A DNA stretch of 64,000 nucleotides, from positions 104,852,501 through 104,916,500 of the forward strand of contig NC_134137.1 in assembly GCF_033958435.1 (NCBI RefSeq), in the 5' to 3' direction. The stretch comes from Carettochelys insculpta (Eukaryota; Chordata; Testudines; Carettochelyidae). Each line of letters opens with the position of its first letter. Positions within the stretch are counted from its first letter, which is position 1. A model generated the notes under the pieces. It did no database searches. It was not told the DNA's origin and saw nothing but the letters and a program-made list of their open reading frames with translations. Shown one piece after another: positions 1-10,315 of the stretch. The translations under genes were made by a program, and so were the position numbers.

Positions 1-38
1 TCCTTCTGGAACCCACTTTTTAAATGAAACCAGGCAAA

Positions 39-75
39 TAAACTTAAACTTAAACTTAAACTTAAACTTAAACTT
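39..75. repeat. (TAAACT)n hexamer tandem array
   Basis: About six perfect copies of a TAAACT hexamer in a row. It is a simple microsatellite. The unit differs from the vertebrate telomere unit TTAGGG, so it is not an interstitial telomere. Confidence 0.9.
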
Positions 76-1012
76 GGTGAGAGTCATCTTCAATGCTCTC
101 TGCAGAATGGTTTATGCCACAAAAACATGACACTTAAATTAGCATTTTTACCAAGATAGGAAAGTACTGTATATGCTGAATAGTAATAACAGTTTTGAAG
201 TGCAAACTACCCATTCGAGGACTTTCCTTACACTTTCCGTTATGAGATTTTTCAGCTTATACACAACTGTTTGATTCTGTTCATAAGCTATATTATATCC
301 TGCCCTCATCACTGCAGCATGAAAGTGCTTTAGCTGTTTTCTTTGAGTCATGTCACTTTGGGCACCCAAGTAGATCAGTTAAAATTCTCTCTCTACCATT
401 GGGTAGTAAATGCTGTTTTTATATTTCCTGTTTTTATATTTACTTCAACTTTAGCAATCTGAGCAACTTTAGCTCTCAGGCACCCAGACAACATTTAAAA
501 TTCCCTTTCCTCATCCTTGGACCACTACGGGTATCTCTATGTAAGTATATCAAATATTACCTCTTACTGAATCTTCCTCTCCTCAGGAGACTGGCTCCCG
601 TACTGCCATTGATGTGCTATCACACACATTAGGTTCATTAGGTTAGGGGCACAGCCACAGGTACCAATTTGCTTCTTCCTGGGTAGGTTCTCCACCTTCA
701 GTTGGCTGCTTCCCCCAAAAGCCCACAAGTGCTCCTTCTCTTCCCACCCAGCTCTGCCCGCTCCTCCCACCTCAAGCCTCCCATCTAGCAGCCGAACAGC
801 TGATTGGCTGGTGGGAGCTGAGCACCAACTATTTTGTTTTTCACTCAGCCTCGGCACATCCACAGAGTTGGCGCCCATGTGCACAAGGCTAGATGTTACA
901 GTCCTAATAAGAAAACCAAAAGCAAATTAAAATGAATAGTGTGCAGTGTCCCTATTAAACCCTCAAAATCCTTTCCAACTAATCTTTAAATGGTAGCTAT
1001 AGTGCTCTCTCA
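76..1012. other. No gene or named repeat recognised
   Basis: Open frames here are short and have no recognisable motif. The stretch 630-890 is GC-richer and CT-biased and could be a diverged interspersed repeat, but I cannot name a family. Confidence 0.5.
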
Positions 1013-1015
1013 TGC

Positions 1016-1049
<34 letters not shown>

Positions 1050-1070
1050 GCAAACACACATGCGCACACA
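1013..1070. repeat. Compound (CT)n(CA)n microsatellite
   Basis: A run of CT dinucleotides passes directly into CA dinucleotides and then an imperfect CA-rich tail. Both strands are open only because of the dinucleotide repetition. Confidence 0.9.
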
Positions 1071-2773
1071 CTATCCACATCCAATATTTCTAACCCTAGC
1101 AAGTCAGAACTCCAAACTGGAAGGAGTACATTGGCATTATCCTTGTATCTGTGTGAGCTGAAACTTGTTGCAAAGAAGTTGAGCATCAAGGAAATATGCA
1201 AACGGTACACTGCACCACACTAATCATACACAGTAACACGTATCACTGTCTGTAGAAAAGGAAATGGGGCTAAAGTTGCAATAACAACTTCTTGTTTCTT
1301 CCCTCCTATATTTTTGCTCAGAGGCAGCAAAATGAAATCCTGTTGAGAAAACTGTATTTTTGTTTACATGCAATGAATTTGTCTTTAGCCTGCCTTTTGC
1401 TTTAATCACAGTCTGACTGTGTAGTAACAAATGACATTTGTGTTCTGAGGAAGGACTCAACAAGATATAATTAGAAATACTTTAGCTGACCTTTCATAAA
1501 ATATGATCCCCAACAACATTGTGCAGAATTGTATTAAAAAATGGATGTGTCTCTTTTGTGGGTACAGAAAAGATTACAGGATACTTTTATTTTAGAATAA
1601 TTACACAGTGACCTTCAGAGTTATTTGAAAAGGTCATATGCTCTTCACATACCCTTGATTTCCTTTCAGTTTTTCCTTTTGTCCCACCAGACATAAATTT
1701 AGCAAAGGAAGAAGAAAGAAAGAGAGAGAATTTTTTCTGTGGTTAAAACGGAAGAAGATAGTTCAAAGTCCCCATAGGCACTCAGAGGAATGTGGGCTGA
1801 TAGGCTATTTTCTACCATTTAGCTCCTGCATTATCACTACTCCTTTTCTTCATTATTCTCCACTTATCACATGCAGCATCGCTGCAGAGCCCAAATAGAG
1901 AGTTGTAATTACCCAGCTGCCACCTGATAGTACCCCTTCTATCATCTTTATCTCACTAGGCCTTGCTGTTTCATCATTGGATAAAACTTGCCCATGGCAA
2001 TGACTGTGATAGCACATCTCAGAGATACATTTAAAGTTTACTCATTTATTGCAGAAAAATGCTGAACCCATGCAATTATTAGCTACACTTGCCAATTTAT
2101 TTGTTCAGTAAGGCTACTTTAACTCCCTTTTCTATCAGCTATTTGTTCTGTTCTTCTTGAAAACACTGAGGTCAATGTTGGGCACTGAGGTGAAACAGAA
2201 AAATTGCCAAATGTCCAGTACCATGACTGCCAAGAGACACCTTGATAAAACCACACATTCCCATTCACTGGAAGTCTAAACTGAAGGCCTTGCATTTTTG
2301 AGACATTCTTGCTTATATTACTGGATGATGCTGATGTGCAGAATCCTTCAGTTTTAGCATTCACAGCTTTTCTGACAAACTTGTGACTCTCAGGACCCGT
2401 GTACCAAAATACCAGAAAATCAAGATGTACATTTCAGAAATTATTCCCCTGCTGATGAATGTCTAAGATAAGTCAAGACAAATGGAAAAACATGAGTGTG
2501 CTATATTAAACTTATAAATGGGCTCATCAGATTCTCATTATTGGCTCTAACCCAAGTTTTGACTTGTTTTAAACTGGTTATTTTCCTTTAGGACTGATGC
2601 CATTTTCTAGCTTGCAATCTGAAAAATATGTTTCCCAGAAGATAAATAAAAATTATTTATTAAAACTCCCAGGAAAAGGGAAAACACACCACATAGATTA
2701 GAGCACTAAGAGATGCAGTTCTTGGTTTGGTATTGTTTGCATTATGGTGTGATGTTGACTGAGGGGTTCCCAC
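1071..2773. other. No gene or repeat recognised
   Basis: AT-rich sequence. No frame shows a protein-family motif and no clear repeat termini are visible. Confidence 0.5.
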
Positions 2774-3130
2774 CAGTGGCATAGCTAGGAGAGGAAAACT
2801 GGGTGGGCCCTGGCTTTTGTGTGGGTGGGCAATGATGGGGTAATGGGGGTGGGAGGGAGACAATGAGCAATGATAGGAGGCATCAGGGGCAGGAAAGATC
2901 CAGTGCCCAAGGGAACAGGGGAAGTGAGCCTTAGAAAGAGGGAGGGAGGGAGGGGGGGACCCACCCACCCCCTCCCCCTCCCACCCACTTACCATTCATC
3001 TGGCACCTGGGGCATTCAAGCTGCTGGACATGCCCATGGAGCGAAAGGGAGGCCCCACTGGGGCTTGAGCTCTTCCTGCCCTGCCCACCTGTGGATCTGT
3101 CTGTCAGCCTGGCCATGTCCTGCTCCTGTT
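2774..3130. mobile_element. Possible hAT-type repeat, only one end seen
   Basis: It begins CAGTGGCATAGCTAGG, which resembles the left terminus of hAT non-autonomous elements (a CAGTGGCGTAGC type of end). The interior is G-rich then C-rich low-complexity sequence. I could not find a matching inverted terminus near 3130, so the right limit is a guess. Confidence 0.35.
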
Positions 3131-3341
3131 GGTGCCCTAAGAACAGTAGAGCTACAGATCTCCTTAACTATTACCCATAAGATACATTGCGTAAAGATTA
3201 CGTCAAACTGATTGGTTTCTGGCTCTCAGTAGTCAGCTTTCATTCATGTAAAACCTATGTATCACCCTGTGCTCTGTCTACACTGGCATCCAGAAGTCCC
3301 ACAGTCATACAGACTAGTACTTCCAGGTCTCTGCTGTGTTA

Positions 3342-3400
3342 AATACTGTACAAACGCATAGCCTGTCCCACAGAGCTTACAATCTAAGTGGGAGAAGTTT
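3342..3400 (+). repeat. MIR / CORE-SINE type fragment
   Basis: It contains a 'ctgtacaaa...agagcttacaatctaa' block, the central segment of amniote MIR-like CORE-SINEs. Similar blocks occur at 10232, 12240 and 51210. The copy is diverged and partial. Confidence 0.5.
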
Positions 3401-3606
3401 AGATGCGCCTGACTCTCACTGAAAGTCACAGGCCTAGCTGCCCTTTTTAATTCCCCCCCACCCCACCCCCACCCCATTCAAGGTGAGCTACAAATTCTAT
3501 TCAGAGTCTTATACCTTGTCCATCACTGTGGTACCTGAACAACAAATAATGAGAGAAAGGAAGATGATTAGGCTAGTTTGAGAGGTTGGGATCTGGGGCA
3601 CAATAA

Positions 3607-3901
3607 GGACACGTCTACACTAGGAGATAAAATTGATTTTAGATGCCCAACTCCAGCTTTGAGAACTGCATAACTGCAGTTAGCAAATCTAAAATCAGTT
3701 TTTGCTGCCAGCCCCGCAGCAGGAGGTTGACAGGAGAAACTCTCCTGTCGACTTCCCTTACTCCTAGCAACTGTGAGAAGTAGCAGCGGTGATGTGGGTG
3801 CCCTGACCATTCAATTTGGTGTGGCCCCACTAGGCACACTACGTCAAACCCTGGAAGGTCAACTGCCAGTGCATCGATCTTCCAGTAAGAATAGATGTAC
3901 C
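3607..3901. mobile_element. PIF/Harbinger-type MITE (family A)
   Basis: The left end GGACACGTCTACACTAGG matches the reverse complement of the right end (GGTACATCTATTC) imperfectly. The interior (TTGACAGGAGAAACTCTCC then a CTTCCCTTACTCCT stretch) is homologous to the interior of the element at 54873-55170. It is non-coding, about 295 bp. Confidence 0.65.
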
Positions 3902-3905
3902 TATG

Positions 3906-4010
3906 ATAATGTGACTTGCCACAAGTCACACGGGAAGTCTGTGGCAGAGCCAGCAATTAAAGTGAGATCTCCAGAGTTCTAGCTCTGAGACTTAGCCACG
4001 AGATCATATC
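3906..4010 (+). repeat. MIR / CORE-SINE 3' half
   Basis: It carries the typical MIR string of 'acttgcc..aagtcacac', then 'gtggcagagcc', then a 'tagctctgagacttagccac' tail. It directly follows the MITE at 3607-3901, and the MIR central block lies upstream at 3342. This could be one SINE split by the MITE. Confidence 0.65.
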
Positions 4011-4534
4011 TTTCCTTGCCAAAGCTCTGTGTCTGATTGAAATGATTGCATTCTTTGTTGCTAATTGATGTTGACATTGTTTATCATCACTGACCTTCTT
4101 TGTAAGTTTGCTTGAGTGCATATGAGGAAATAGTACTTCATTGCTAATTCAGAAGTCAGCAGTGAAAGAAAAGCCGGCAGAAGCAATGGGATCCTGACAG
4201 CACATAAGCCATATACAGTTTCCTAGTTGTTTGCTGAATTAATGTTTGTAAAGTGCTTTGGAGACAAAATATTTCAAGCATTACTGCTACTACAGCTTCA
4301 GAGACATGAGGCCAGAGCAGTCTGCTCATCCCCTTATTCACAGGAAGGCTTCCTCTGGGGGAAAATGTGTGTGCAAAACCCCCATACCTGATGTCTGTTT
4401 AACTGCTTTTGTTGCTCTTCCTGAGAAAGGGTATCTATTAGGGGAGATGCCATGCACGTCTTGCATTTACTACTGCTCCAGTAAAGACTGTTAAGACTTT
4501 TTTAATATTTAGTATATACTTGGCATTATTTCCT
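4011..4534. other. No gene or repeat recognised
   Basis: Frames 4156-4341 (-) and 4258-4494 (+) are open but overlap antisense and show no family motif, so they are treated as chance openings. Confidence 0.5.
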
Positions 4535-4622
4535 GGGCACTGAGTCAGGATATTTGGGTCTGCTTTCTCAGCCATGCCACTGATTTACCATACAACCTTG
4601 GACAAGTCACTTAAGGTAATAT
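4535..4622 (-). repeat. MIR / CORE-SINE fragment, reverse orientation
   Basis: The + strand reads 'gccatgccactgatttacc...accttggacaagtcactta', the reverse complement of the MIR core and its flank. Confidence 0.6.
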
Positions 4623-4849
4623 TTACGAGTGTTGCTGCTTCAGTTAGGGTAGGTCAAGGGTCTGTATGTGGCTCTTTCAGGACTTCTTTTGGGTCCCAAC
4701 ACTATAGCTGGGTCTACGCTAGAAAATTAAGTTAAATTCAAGAGTCTAAGGTTGATTTTATAAACCATCAGTCTATACCACAGTGCTCAATATGTGAATT
4801 TTAAGGGGCTCTAAGGTCGACTCCTGTAATGCCAAATTCATAGGAGCTA

Positions 4850-5006
4850 TGTCTACACTACTTCTCCCATTCAAAAAGGGCATGTAAATGCTGCAGACCT
4901 AAAATGCTATTGAGGGGCTGATATGAATATTCAGTGCCTCATTTGCATAATGATGGCCACTAGTCACATTGAAAGTGCTGCTTTCGAAAGGCAAACTTAG
5001 CCATGT
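4850..5006. mobile_element. Nested truncated MITE (family B)
   Basis: It starts GCTATGTCTACACTAC and continues with a 'gcctcatttgcataatg' block. These match the left half of the full-length element at 32978-33335. It sits inside the older Harbinger relic next to the transposase C-terminal coding remnant, so it is a later insertion. The right half is missing or diverged. Confidence 0.6.
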
Positions 5007-6073
5007 AGAATACAGCAGGCCACAATAACAAGGGTAGTGTTTTCTTCACTGAGGTCTAGGTGGGTCAGAAGGCACCTGACCCTGGCTTTTAAATGGCCAA
5101 AGGCATGTTCTTCTGCTATTCTGCATCTGCGCAGCCTACAGTTAAAGATCTCCTTACTGGAGTCCAGGGTGCCTGTGTAGGGCTTCATGAGTCAAGGGAA
5201 CAAGGGGTCAGCAGAGTCACCAAGAATCACTATGAACATTTCTACACACCCCCAGTGTTGATTTTTATGGTCTGAGAAGAAAGTTCCACTCTGAAGCCTT
5301 GTAAACAGACCAGAATTCCTAAAGATTCATGGGTCATGCACCCTTCCCGACTACCCCATGTTGATAGTGAAATGATCTTGGTGATCCACCAACACCTGCA
5401 ACACCCTAGAGAACTACCCCTTCTAGTTAATGTACTCTGAGGCCTGGTGGCAGGATGCAGATGTGCTTTCCATCAATGGCCCCACCACAGTTAGGGAATC
5501 CCATGACAGCAAATCCATCCACTATGTCCTGCACATTCTCCAGAGTCACTGTCTTTTGCAGGAGAAGTTTATTGATTGCCTTGGCTACCTGGATGGCAAC
5601 AGCCCCAATGTAGATTTGCCCACTCCAAATTGATTTCCACTTTCCAGGAGCTGTCTGGTGCTGCAAACTTACACAGAGCAATTACCACATGCTTCTTGAC
5701 TGTCAAAGCAGGCCTCATTCGTAACGCTGGGCTCCAGAGTGGGAGACAGCACTTCACAAAGTTCCAGGAAAGTGGCCTTATACACATGCAAACATTTTGC
5801 AGCCACTGCTGACTGTCCCATGACCACAAAAAAGATACACTCCCACCAGTCTGAGCTGGTTTTGTAGATCCAGAGCCTGCGCTCTATGCTGTACAGTGAC
5901 TCCAGTGCTGCCAACAACGCCACAGTGCTATTCTCTGGGTCTTCACATCCATTAGTGTCCCCCACATCAATCCACTGGTAGTGCATGGGCATTACATTCA
6001 GAATACACTGCATTGCAGTGTGGAAAGTCATCACAAAACACTGCATCAAACATTGAAGCATCTTTGGATCCAT
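4997..6073 (-). pseudogene. Harbinger (HARBI1-like) transposase remnant
   Basis: Pieces of a DDE-type Harbinger transposase (DNA cutting and joining at element ends) lie in order on the - strand. The N-terminal part (6073 to about 5670) includes RRLWIYKTSSDWWE. A helix-turn-helix-like middle follows (about 5830-5570). The first catalytic aspartate is in GFPNCGGAIDGKHI (about 5470-5520). The C-terminal glutamate region is EEHAFGHLKARVRCLL (about 5060-5120). Frames shift several times and stops interrupt it, so it is dead. The open piece at 5570-5680 runs straight from GAVAIQ into VAKAIN with no intron, unlike the younger copy at 12.9-15.6 kb, which has a 154-bp intron at the equivalent point. 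The start ATG at 6073 (MDPK...) is plausible because the younger copy also begins MDP. Confidence 0.8.
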
Positions 6074-6479
6074 GGTAATGTTTGTAATGGCAGGTGACAG
6101 TCAATGTAAAAGCACCTCAAAAATTCCCTTGTCCATTTCTTTTCAGCGGGAAGAGAGGGAAAGGCATTCTAGTATGATGACATCAGAAACCCAGAACCAC
6201 TCGCAGTGACTTTTTTTCCCCCACAGGAAACTGGCACTTAATTCCAAAATGTAATGGATCTGTAGGAACTGTGGGATAGGTGCCCACAATGCACTGTCGA
6301 CACTGTCAAACTTAGGCAAACTGGCCAGGACACACCAAGTCAACTTTGTGAGCAGTTTCAGACACTCAAATTTGACTTTATAAAATCAAGTATTAAGAAG
6401 TCGAATTCAATAAATTAGACTTTATTCCCTATAACTGCAAAGTAAAAACACCCCTTCTGATTATTCTGAAGAAATGGTG

Positions 6480-6598
6480 AATGTCTAAAAGCTCCTACAT
6501 CCCCTGTGAGGTCAGTTTCGCACATCCCTACCAGATGTGCGAAATTGAACCCCTGAAGTGGGTTGATCTTCCAGGCCAGTGTAGACACACTGCAAGTA
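6480..6598. mobile_element. Terminal fragment of a Harbinger-type MITE
   Basis: It ends CCAGTGTAGACACACTGC, an inverted TCTACAC-type terminus. The sequence before it ('gaacccctgaagtgggttgatc') resembles the right end of the 54873-55170 family. No left end is seen. Confidence 0.45.
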
Positions 6599-7063
6599 GC
6601 ATAACTGTGGCCAGTTATGTGACAACTCAAGAGACTGTGAAACAAGGAAAGCCATTCATGGATGGTGAATATATAGAAGAGTGCTCTATAAAAGTATCTG
6701 AGTAGATGTACAGTAATTTCAAAAAGAAAAACAAAATAGTTCAGAATCTAATGTCCTCCAGAGACAGAGGTTTGGGAGTGAAAGTCAGGGAGACAGTGAT
6801 ACAAACACACACATGTAAACTGTGAGGAAATAGAATATGTAAAAATTTGTGAACATCCTGCAGTAAACATGTATCGCATTACAAACCATTGTGTGTGCAC
6901 TATTCTTCATACAGGGGTTACAAAAAGTATAGTTTGATGTTATTTATTAAGGACCACCTCTTATTCACATGCATTGTGACTCTTGAATTATTGTTTTTAT
7001 TGTTTTTTTTTTTAGCTGAATTAAAAAAATGGCTCTTCTTGCTATTTTTGTTGCCAGCCCCTG
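6599..7063. other. No gene or repeat recognised
   Basis: AT-rich, with a poly-T tract near 7002-7012. No coding signature. Confidence 0.5.
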
Positions 7064-7455
7064 GGGTAGGTCTACACAGCAAAGTTTTTTCAAACTAACA
7101 GGCATTATTTTGAAATAACTATCCTAGTGTCTACACAATGCAACTGCAATTGCAAAATAATTTTGAAATAGCTGTTGGCTTATTTTGAAATTGCTAACGT
7201 TCATTCAATGAAGAATAGTGTTTATTTCAAAATAGGTTCAGTTAAGACAGGGAATGCAACCTATTTTGAAATATGCCATAGTGCGTCCAATGTCTCAATT
7301 TCGAAATAGACTATGTGCGTAGATGCTGTATTTCGAAATAGCTAAGTTGTATTTTGAAATGCATTTTTGTAGAAGTGTTATTTTAAAATACGCTATTCCA
7401 GAATAGCTCTTCAGAATAGCTTATTTCAAAATAAGGCTGCCTTGCAGTCATAGCC
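7064..7455. mobile_element. PIF/Harbinger-type MITE (family C)
   Basis: The left end GGGTAGGTCTACAC and right end GTCATAGCC fit the shared terminus. The interior is AT-rich with many repeats of 'ttttgaaata' and 'atttcgaaatag', on both strands, so the element is internally palindromic. It is non-coding. Confidence 0.65.
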
Positions 7456-7465
7456 TTAGTGTATC

Positions 7466-7565
7466 AGGGATGTTCTGGATGATGCATGGTCCTGCCATGA
7501 CGGCAAGGGATTGAACTCAGTGACCTCTCAAGGTACCTTCCAATTCCAGTGTTCTATGATTCCAT
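7466..7565 (+). mobile_element. CR1 LINE 3' end fragment
   Basis: It ends with 'ccttccaattccagtgttctatgattcca', i.e. the CR1 3' terminal signature (...TTCTATGATTC). About 100 bp of diverged CR1 3' untranslated sequence precedes it. Confidence 0.7.
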
Positions 7566-7743
7566 CTAAAACTAAATCTATACATAAGTACCACAATAAC
7601 AATAGCCTGGTTTTTCAGAAATACCCATCACCCACAACCACAAGCAGAAGCCAATGGAAGCCACAGGTATACAGCATGTCTGATTATCACCCCATTTATT
7701 TGGAGGCCTTAATAAATATTTGGGTATCTATCTTTAAGAACCC

Positions 7744-7864
7744 ACTTAAGTGGGTCTGTCCCACGAAAGCTCACTTAATAAACCATTTTGCTAGTCTTTA
7801 AAGTGCTACTTGACTGCTTTTTGTTTTGCTAGTGTATAGACTAGCACGGCTTCCTCTTTGTTAC
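7744..7864 (+). mobile_element. Penelope-like (hammerhead-bearing) module, single copy
   Basis: It shows a GTGGG-TCTGT-CCCAC hairpin, then GAAAGCTC, then a 'ttagtctttaaagtgcta' type block and a terminal 'cacggcttcctctttgttac'. The same module recurs at 18776, 40402, 45446, 58724 and 59853. The start (ACCCACTTAAGTGGGT) is itself palindromic, suggesting a nearly deleted left arm. Calling it Penelope-like is an inference from the hammerhead-like fold. Confidence 0.6.
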
Positions 7865-7865
7865 T

Positions 7866-8792
7866 TTTGAAAATGTTGGCTTTGGCGTTAAGTGCCTTAC
7901 TTTCCTCATTTCTGTCAACAGCAAGATTGCAACCTTTTCGCACTCTTATGAAGTGCTTAGAGATCTATGGCTGCAAAGAGCTACCTAGTAGAAGTGTTAA
8001 TTGCTTGTTGTTATTGTGATCAATTACATTAGTTTTGGCAACAAACGGAGGTTTTAGAAGATCGCCATGAGGTCATTGCCTGAGACATCCTCTGTGAGAT
8101 CAATGTGAGAATCCCACTGGGCCTATTACTCAGTTTTCAAACTTTACATGTTTACCACACCCTTGGGAGAAATTCAGGCTGCAAGAAACTTAGGGTGTTC
8201 ACCAGTTCAGGAGCAGCATGAAAAGCGTTTGCATACCTCCCACCCACTTGAAAAAAAAAGAGTGCCAGATAATTAGTTTGAATTGGCATGGAATATTGGC
8301 TCAAAAAGTGCAGTGGTTTAAAAAAAATTGCTCTGAATGGTGTTACGTGCATCCTGCTACAAAATGACATGCTGTGTCATGCATTTTTAACTAATATTTG
8401 ATTGAGGCTGAATGGGTGTCACATTTTTACTACCTCTCAGCACTGCATATTGAAGTATAGAGATTATTATGGCAGTTACTAAAACTGCACCTACTGCTCT
8501 TTTAAAAGGAGTGCTTTTAATTAAGAAGTCAAAGCATGGTTGAAATTGTACGCCATGCACTAAATGGCTGGGTGCAAGGTTGGGCAAATGCCGACGGCAA
8601 AGCTGAGTGGATTGCCAGCACTGAAAGAGTCATTTAGTGCAGTTATATCACTCTCCTCACCACGTGTTATTGCTAATATGCTGGGCATAAATCATATATT
8701 ATATTAGAACAAACTCCACTTTGAAGAACACCTGATGGTTTTCTGAAATGAGCCAAAACCAGCCTGACCTTTCCAGGCTGGCTACCCACCCC
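7866..8792. other. No gene or repeat recognised
   Basis: Unique-looking AT-rich sequence. Small open frames overlap in antisense and carry no motif. Confidence 0.45.
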
Positions 8793-8820
8793 CTACACAC
8801 ACACACACACACACACACAC
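8793..8820. repeat. (CA)n microsatellite
   Basis: About 13 CA dinucleotides in a row. Confidence 0.9.
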
Positions 8821-9644
8821 TAAGAAGGGGCCAAGCAGTTATACTTTCTTCTGCTTTCTCCTATGCAGCAGTTAGGGCTTTGGGTACTCGCATGTTCTTT
8901 TCCTGGCTGGTGAACCACCTCAAAGGAAAAACTGGGATGTTGTTAAGGATGGTCTTGCTGCTACAGCCCATTTATCAGTGTAAAGCTATCTCAGGCTATT
9001 CAACTCTCACTGCCCCTTTGTCTCCTGTCAGTGAGTATGGGCTGTTTTGGTAAAGGATCCAGTGGAAGGATGTGTGTGCCCAGCGCTCTTGCTTGTACGC
9101 AAGGGGGCAGAGAGATGTGCGCACTGTAGCTAGCTGCATGTAAACTGGTGCATGAAAAAGTAGGCAGTTCACTCTCCTGCCCCATCCAGCACTCTTTGGA
9201 GAGGAGCAGCTCTGAAGCAATCTTTACTCACAGGCATTGCAAACCAAACCAAACCAAACCAAAATGTACATCACTTTCAGCTGTCCAACTGCACTGGGAA
9301 AATATGACTGTTGTGAATTCTTGCCCTTTGCCACTCAGTACAGAGGTCTCCATTTAGAGGAAATTAATATGTTGTGAGCTTTTGAACAGCTGCTCATTTT
9401 TGCTCCAGAGGTGGCACCAGCTCTGGGGATGGACTCCTGTGAAGTTGTATGCAAAAACCACATACTCACTTCTACTTACGCAATCAGATGGCAGCCTGAA
9501 ACTCCAGCAGCTGGGTGTGAAGGTTGGGATTGTCAGTGCCACAGCACATGATCCCCTCCTTCTATGAATGCCCCACAGAGGAGGAGGAGTTGGGGCTTGC
9601 GGAGACTTAGCCATAACCCACCTTCTGCTCTGTTTGAAGCCCAT
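8821..9644. other. No gene recognised; short (AAACC)n array at 9241-9261
   Basis: The only structured element is four AAACC-type pentamers at 9241-9261. Open frames on both strands are mutually antisense with no family motif. Confidence 0.5.
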
Positions 9645-9895
9645 GGGACAAACCAGCACTTCTCCAGACCTTTAATCATTCTTGTTGCTCTGCTCTGGAC
9701 CGTCTCCAATTTCTCCACATCTTTCCTGAAATGTGGTGCCCAGAACTGGACACGGTACTCCAACTGAGGCCTAAGGAGCACTGAGCAGAGCAGAAGAATG
9801 ATTTCTCACATTTTGCTCTCAACACTCCTGTTAATGCAGCCCAGAATCATGTTTGCGTCTTTGCAACAGCAACACAGTGTTGACTGCATGGCAGG
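9645..9895 (-). mobile_element. CR1/L3-type LINE fragment with reverse transcriptase C-terminus
   Basis: On the - strand, residues LEYRVQFWAPHFRKDVEKLE and VQSRATRMIKGLE (about 9640-9760) match the C-terminal end of CR1/L3 reverse transcriptases. Further upstream (9790-9895) is a segment resembling 'agcaacacagtgttgact' of the same family. The frame breaks on both sides, so this is an old 5'-truncated and 3'-eroded copy. Confidence 0.8.
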
Positions 9896-10231
9896 ATGAG
9901 GGTCCCATTACACAGTGTAAATTCCCATCATACCTCAAGAGTTGTTTAAACCACAGCTCCTGGAATCCTTCCCCTGCTAACCACACAGTGGGGTTGTGTA
10001 AGTGCAGGGTCTCAGTCCAGATGACCAAAACCTCCAGTGGCTCCCCACAAATCTACACATATCTCCTGGAAATAGCCAGTTTGGGTAATGCAACTTCCTG
10101 TAATTTCTTATCAGGAGAATAATGAAAAGCAAACAATAGCAAAGTGTTTTTTTGTTATTTTCATGATAGGAACATCAAGCAACACGCCTCATTAAGCAAG
10201 ACGCCATAAATATAAATAGTAATAAAAAGAG
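9896..10231. other. No gene or repeat recognised
   Basis: No motif seen in any frame and no repeat termini. Confidence 0.45.
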
Positions 10232-10262
10232 AGTGCCAGCCCTGAGGAGCTTACAATCTAAA
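10232..10262 (+). repeat. MIR / CORE-SINE core block
   Basis: It reads 'ccctgaggagcttacaatctaa', the short conserved block of the MIR-like family. The rest of the SINE is not recognisable. Confidence 0.45.
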
Positions 10263-10286
10263 TATTTAGCAAATAACTAACAAAAC

Positions 10287-10315
10287 TCACACACACACGC
10301 ATACACACACACACT
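10287..10315. repeat. (AC)n microsatellite, interrupted
   Basis: AC dinucleotides with a GCAT interruption. Confidence 0.85.

Larger units (their letters stand above)
4706..6425 (-). mobile_element. Ancient PIF/Harbinger transposon relic
   Basis: The left end resembles the shared Harbinger terminus (AGCTGGGTCTACGC). The subterminal sequence just inside it reappears inverted near 6380-6425 ('gattttataa' context followed by an 'agtcgaattca' type segment), giving a ~1.7-kb element. The interior on the - strand is a decayed HARBI1-like transposase. No Myb-like second gene is visible. The right terminus itself appears lost or overwritten. Confidence 0.6.

Noticed and set aside
39..75. Interstitial telomere
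   Set aside because: The unit is TAAACT, not TTAGGG.
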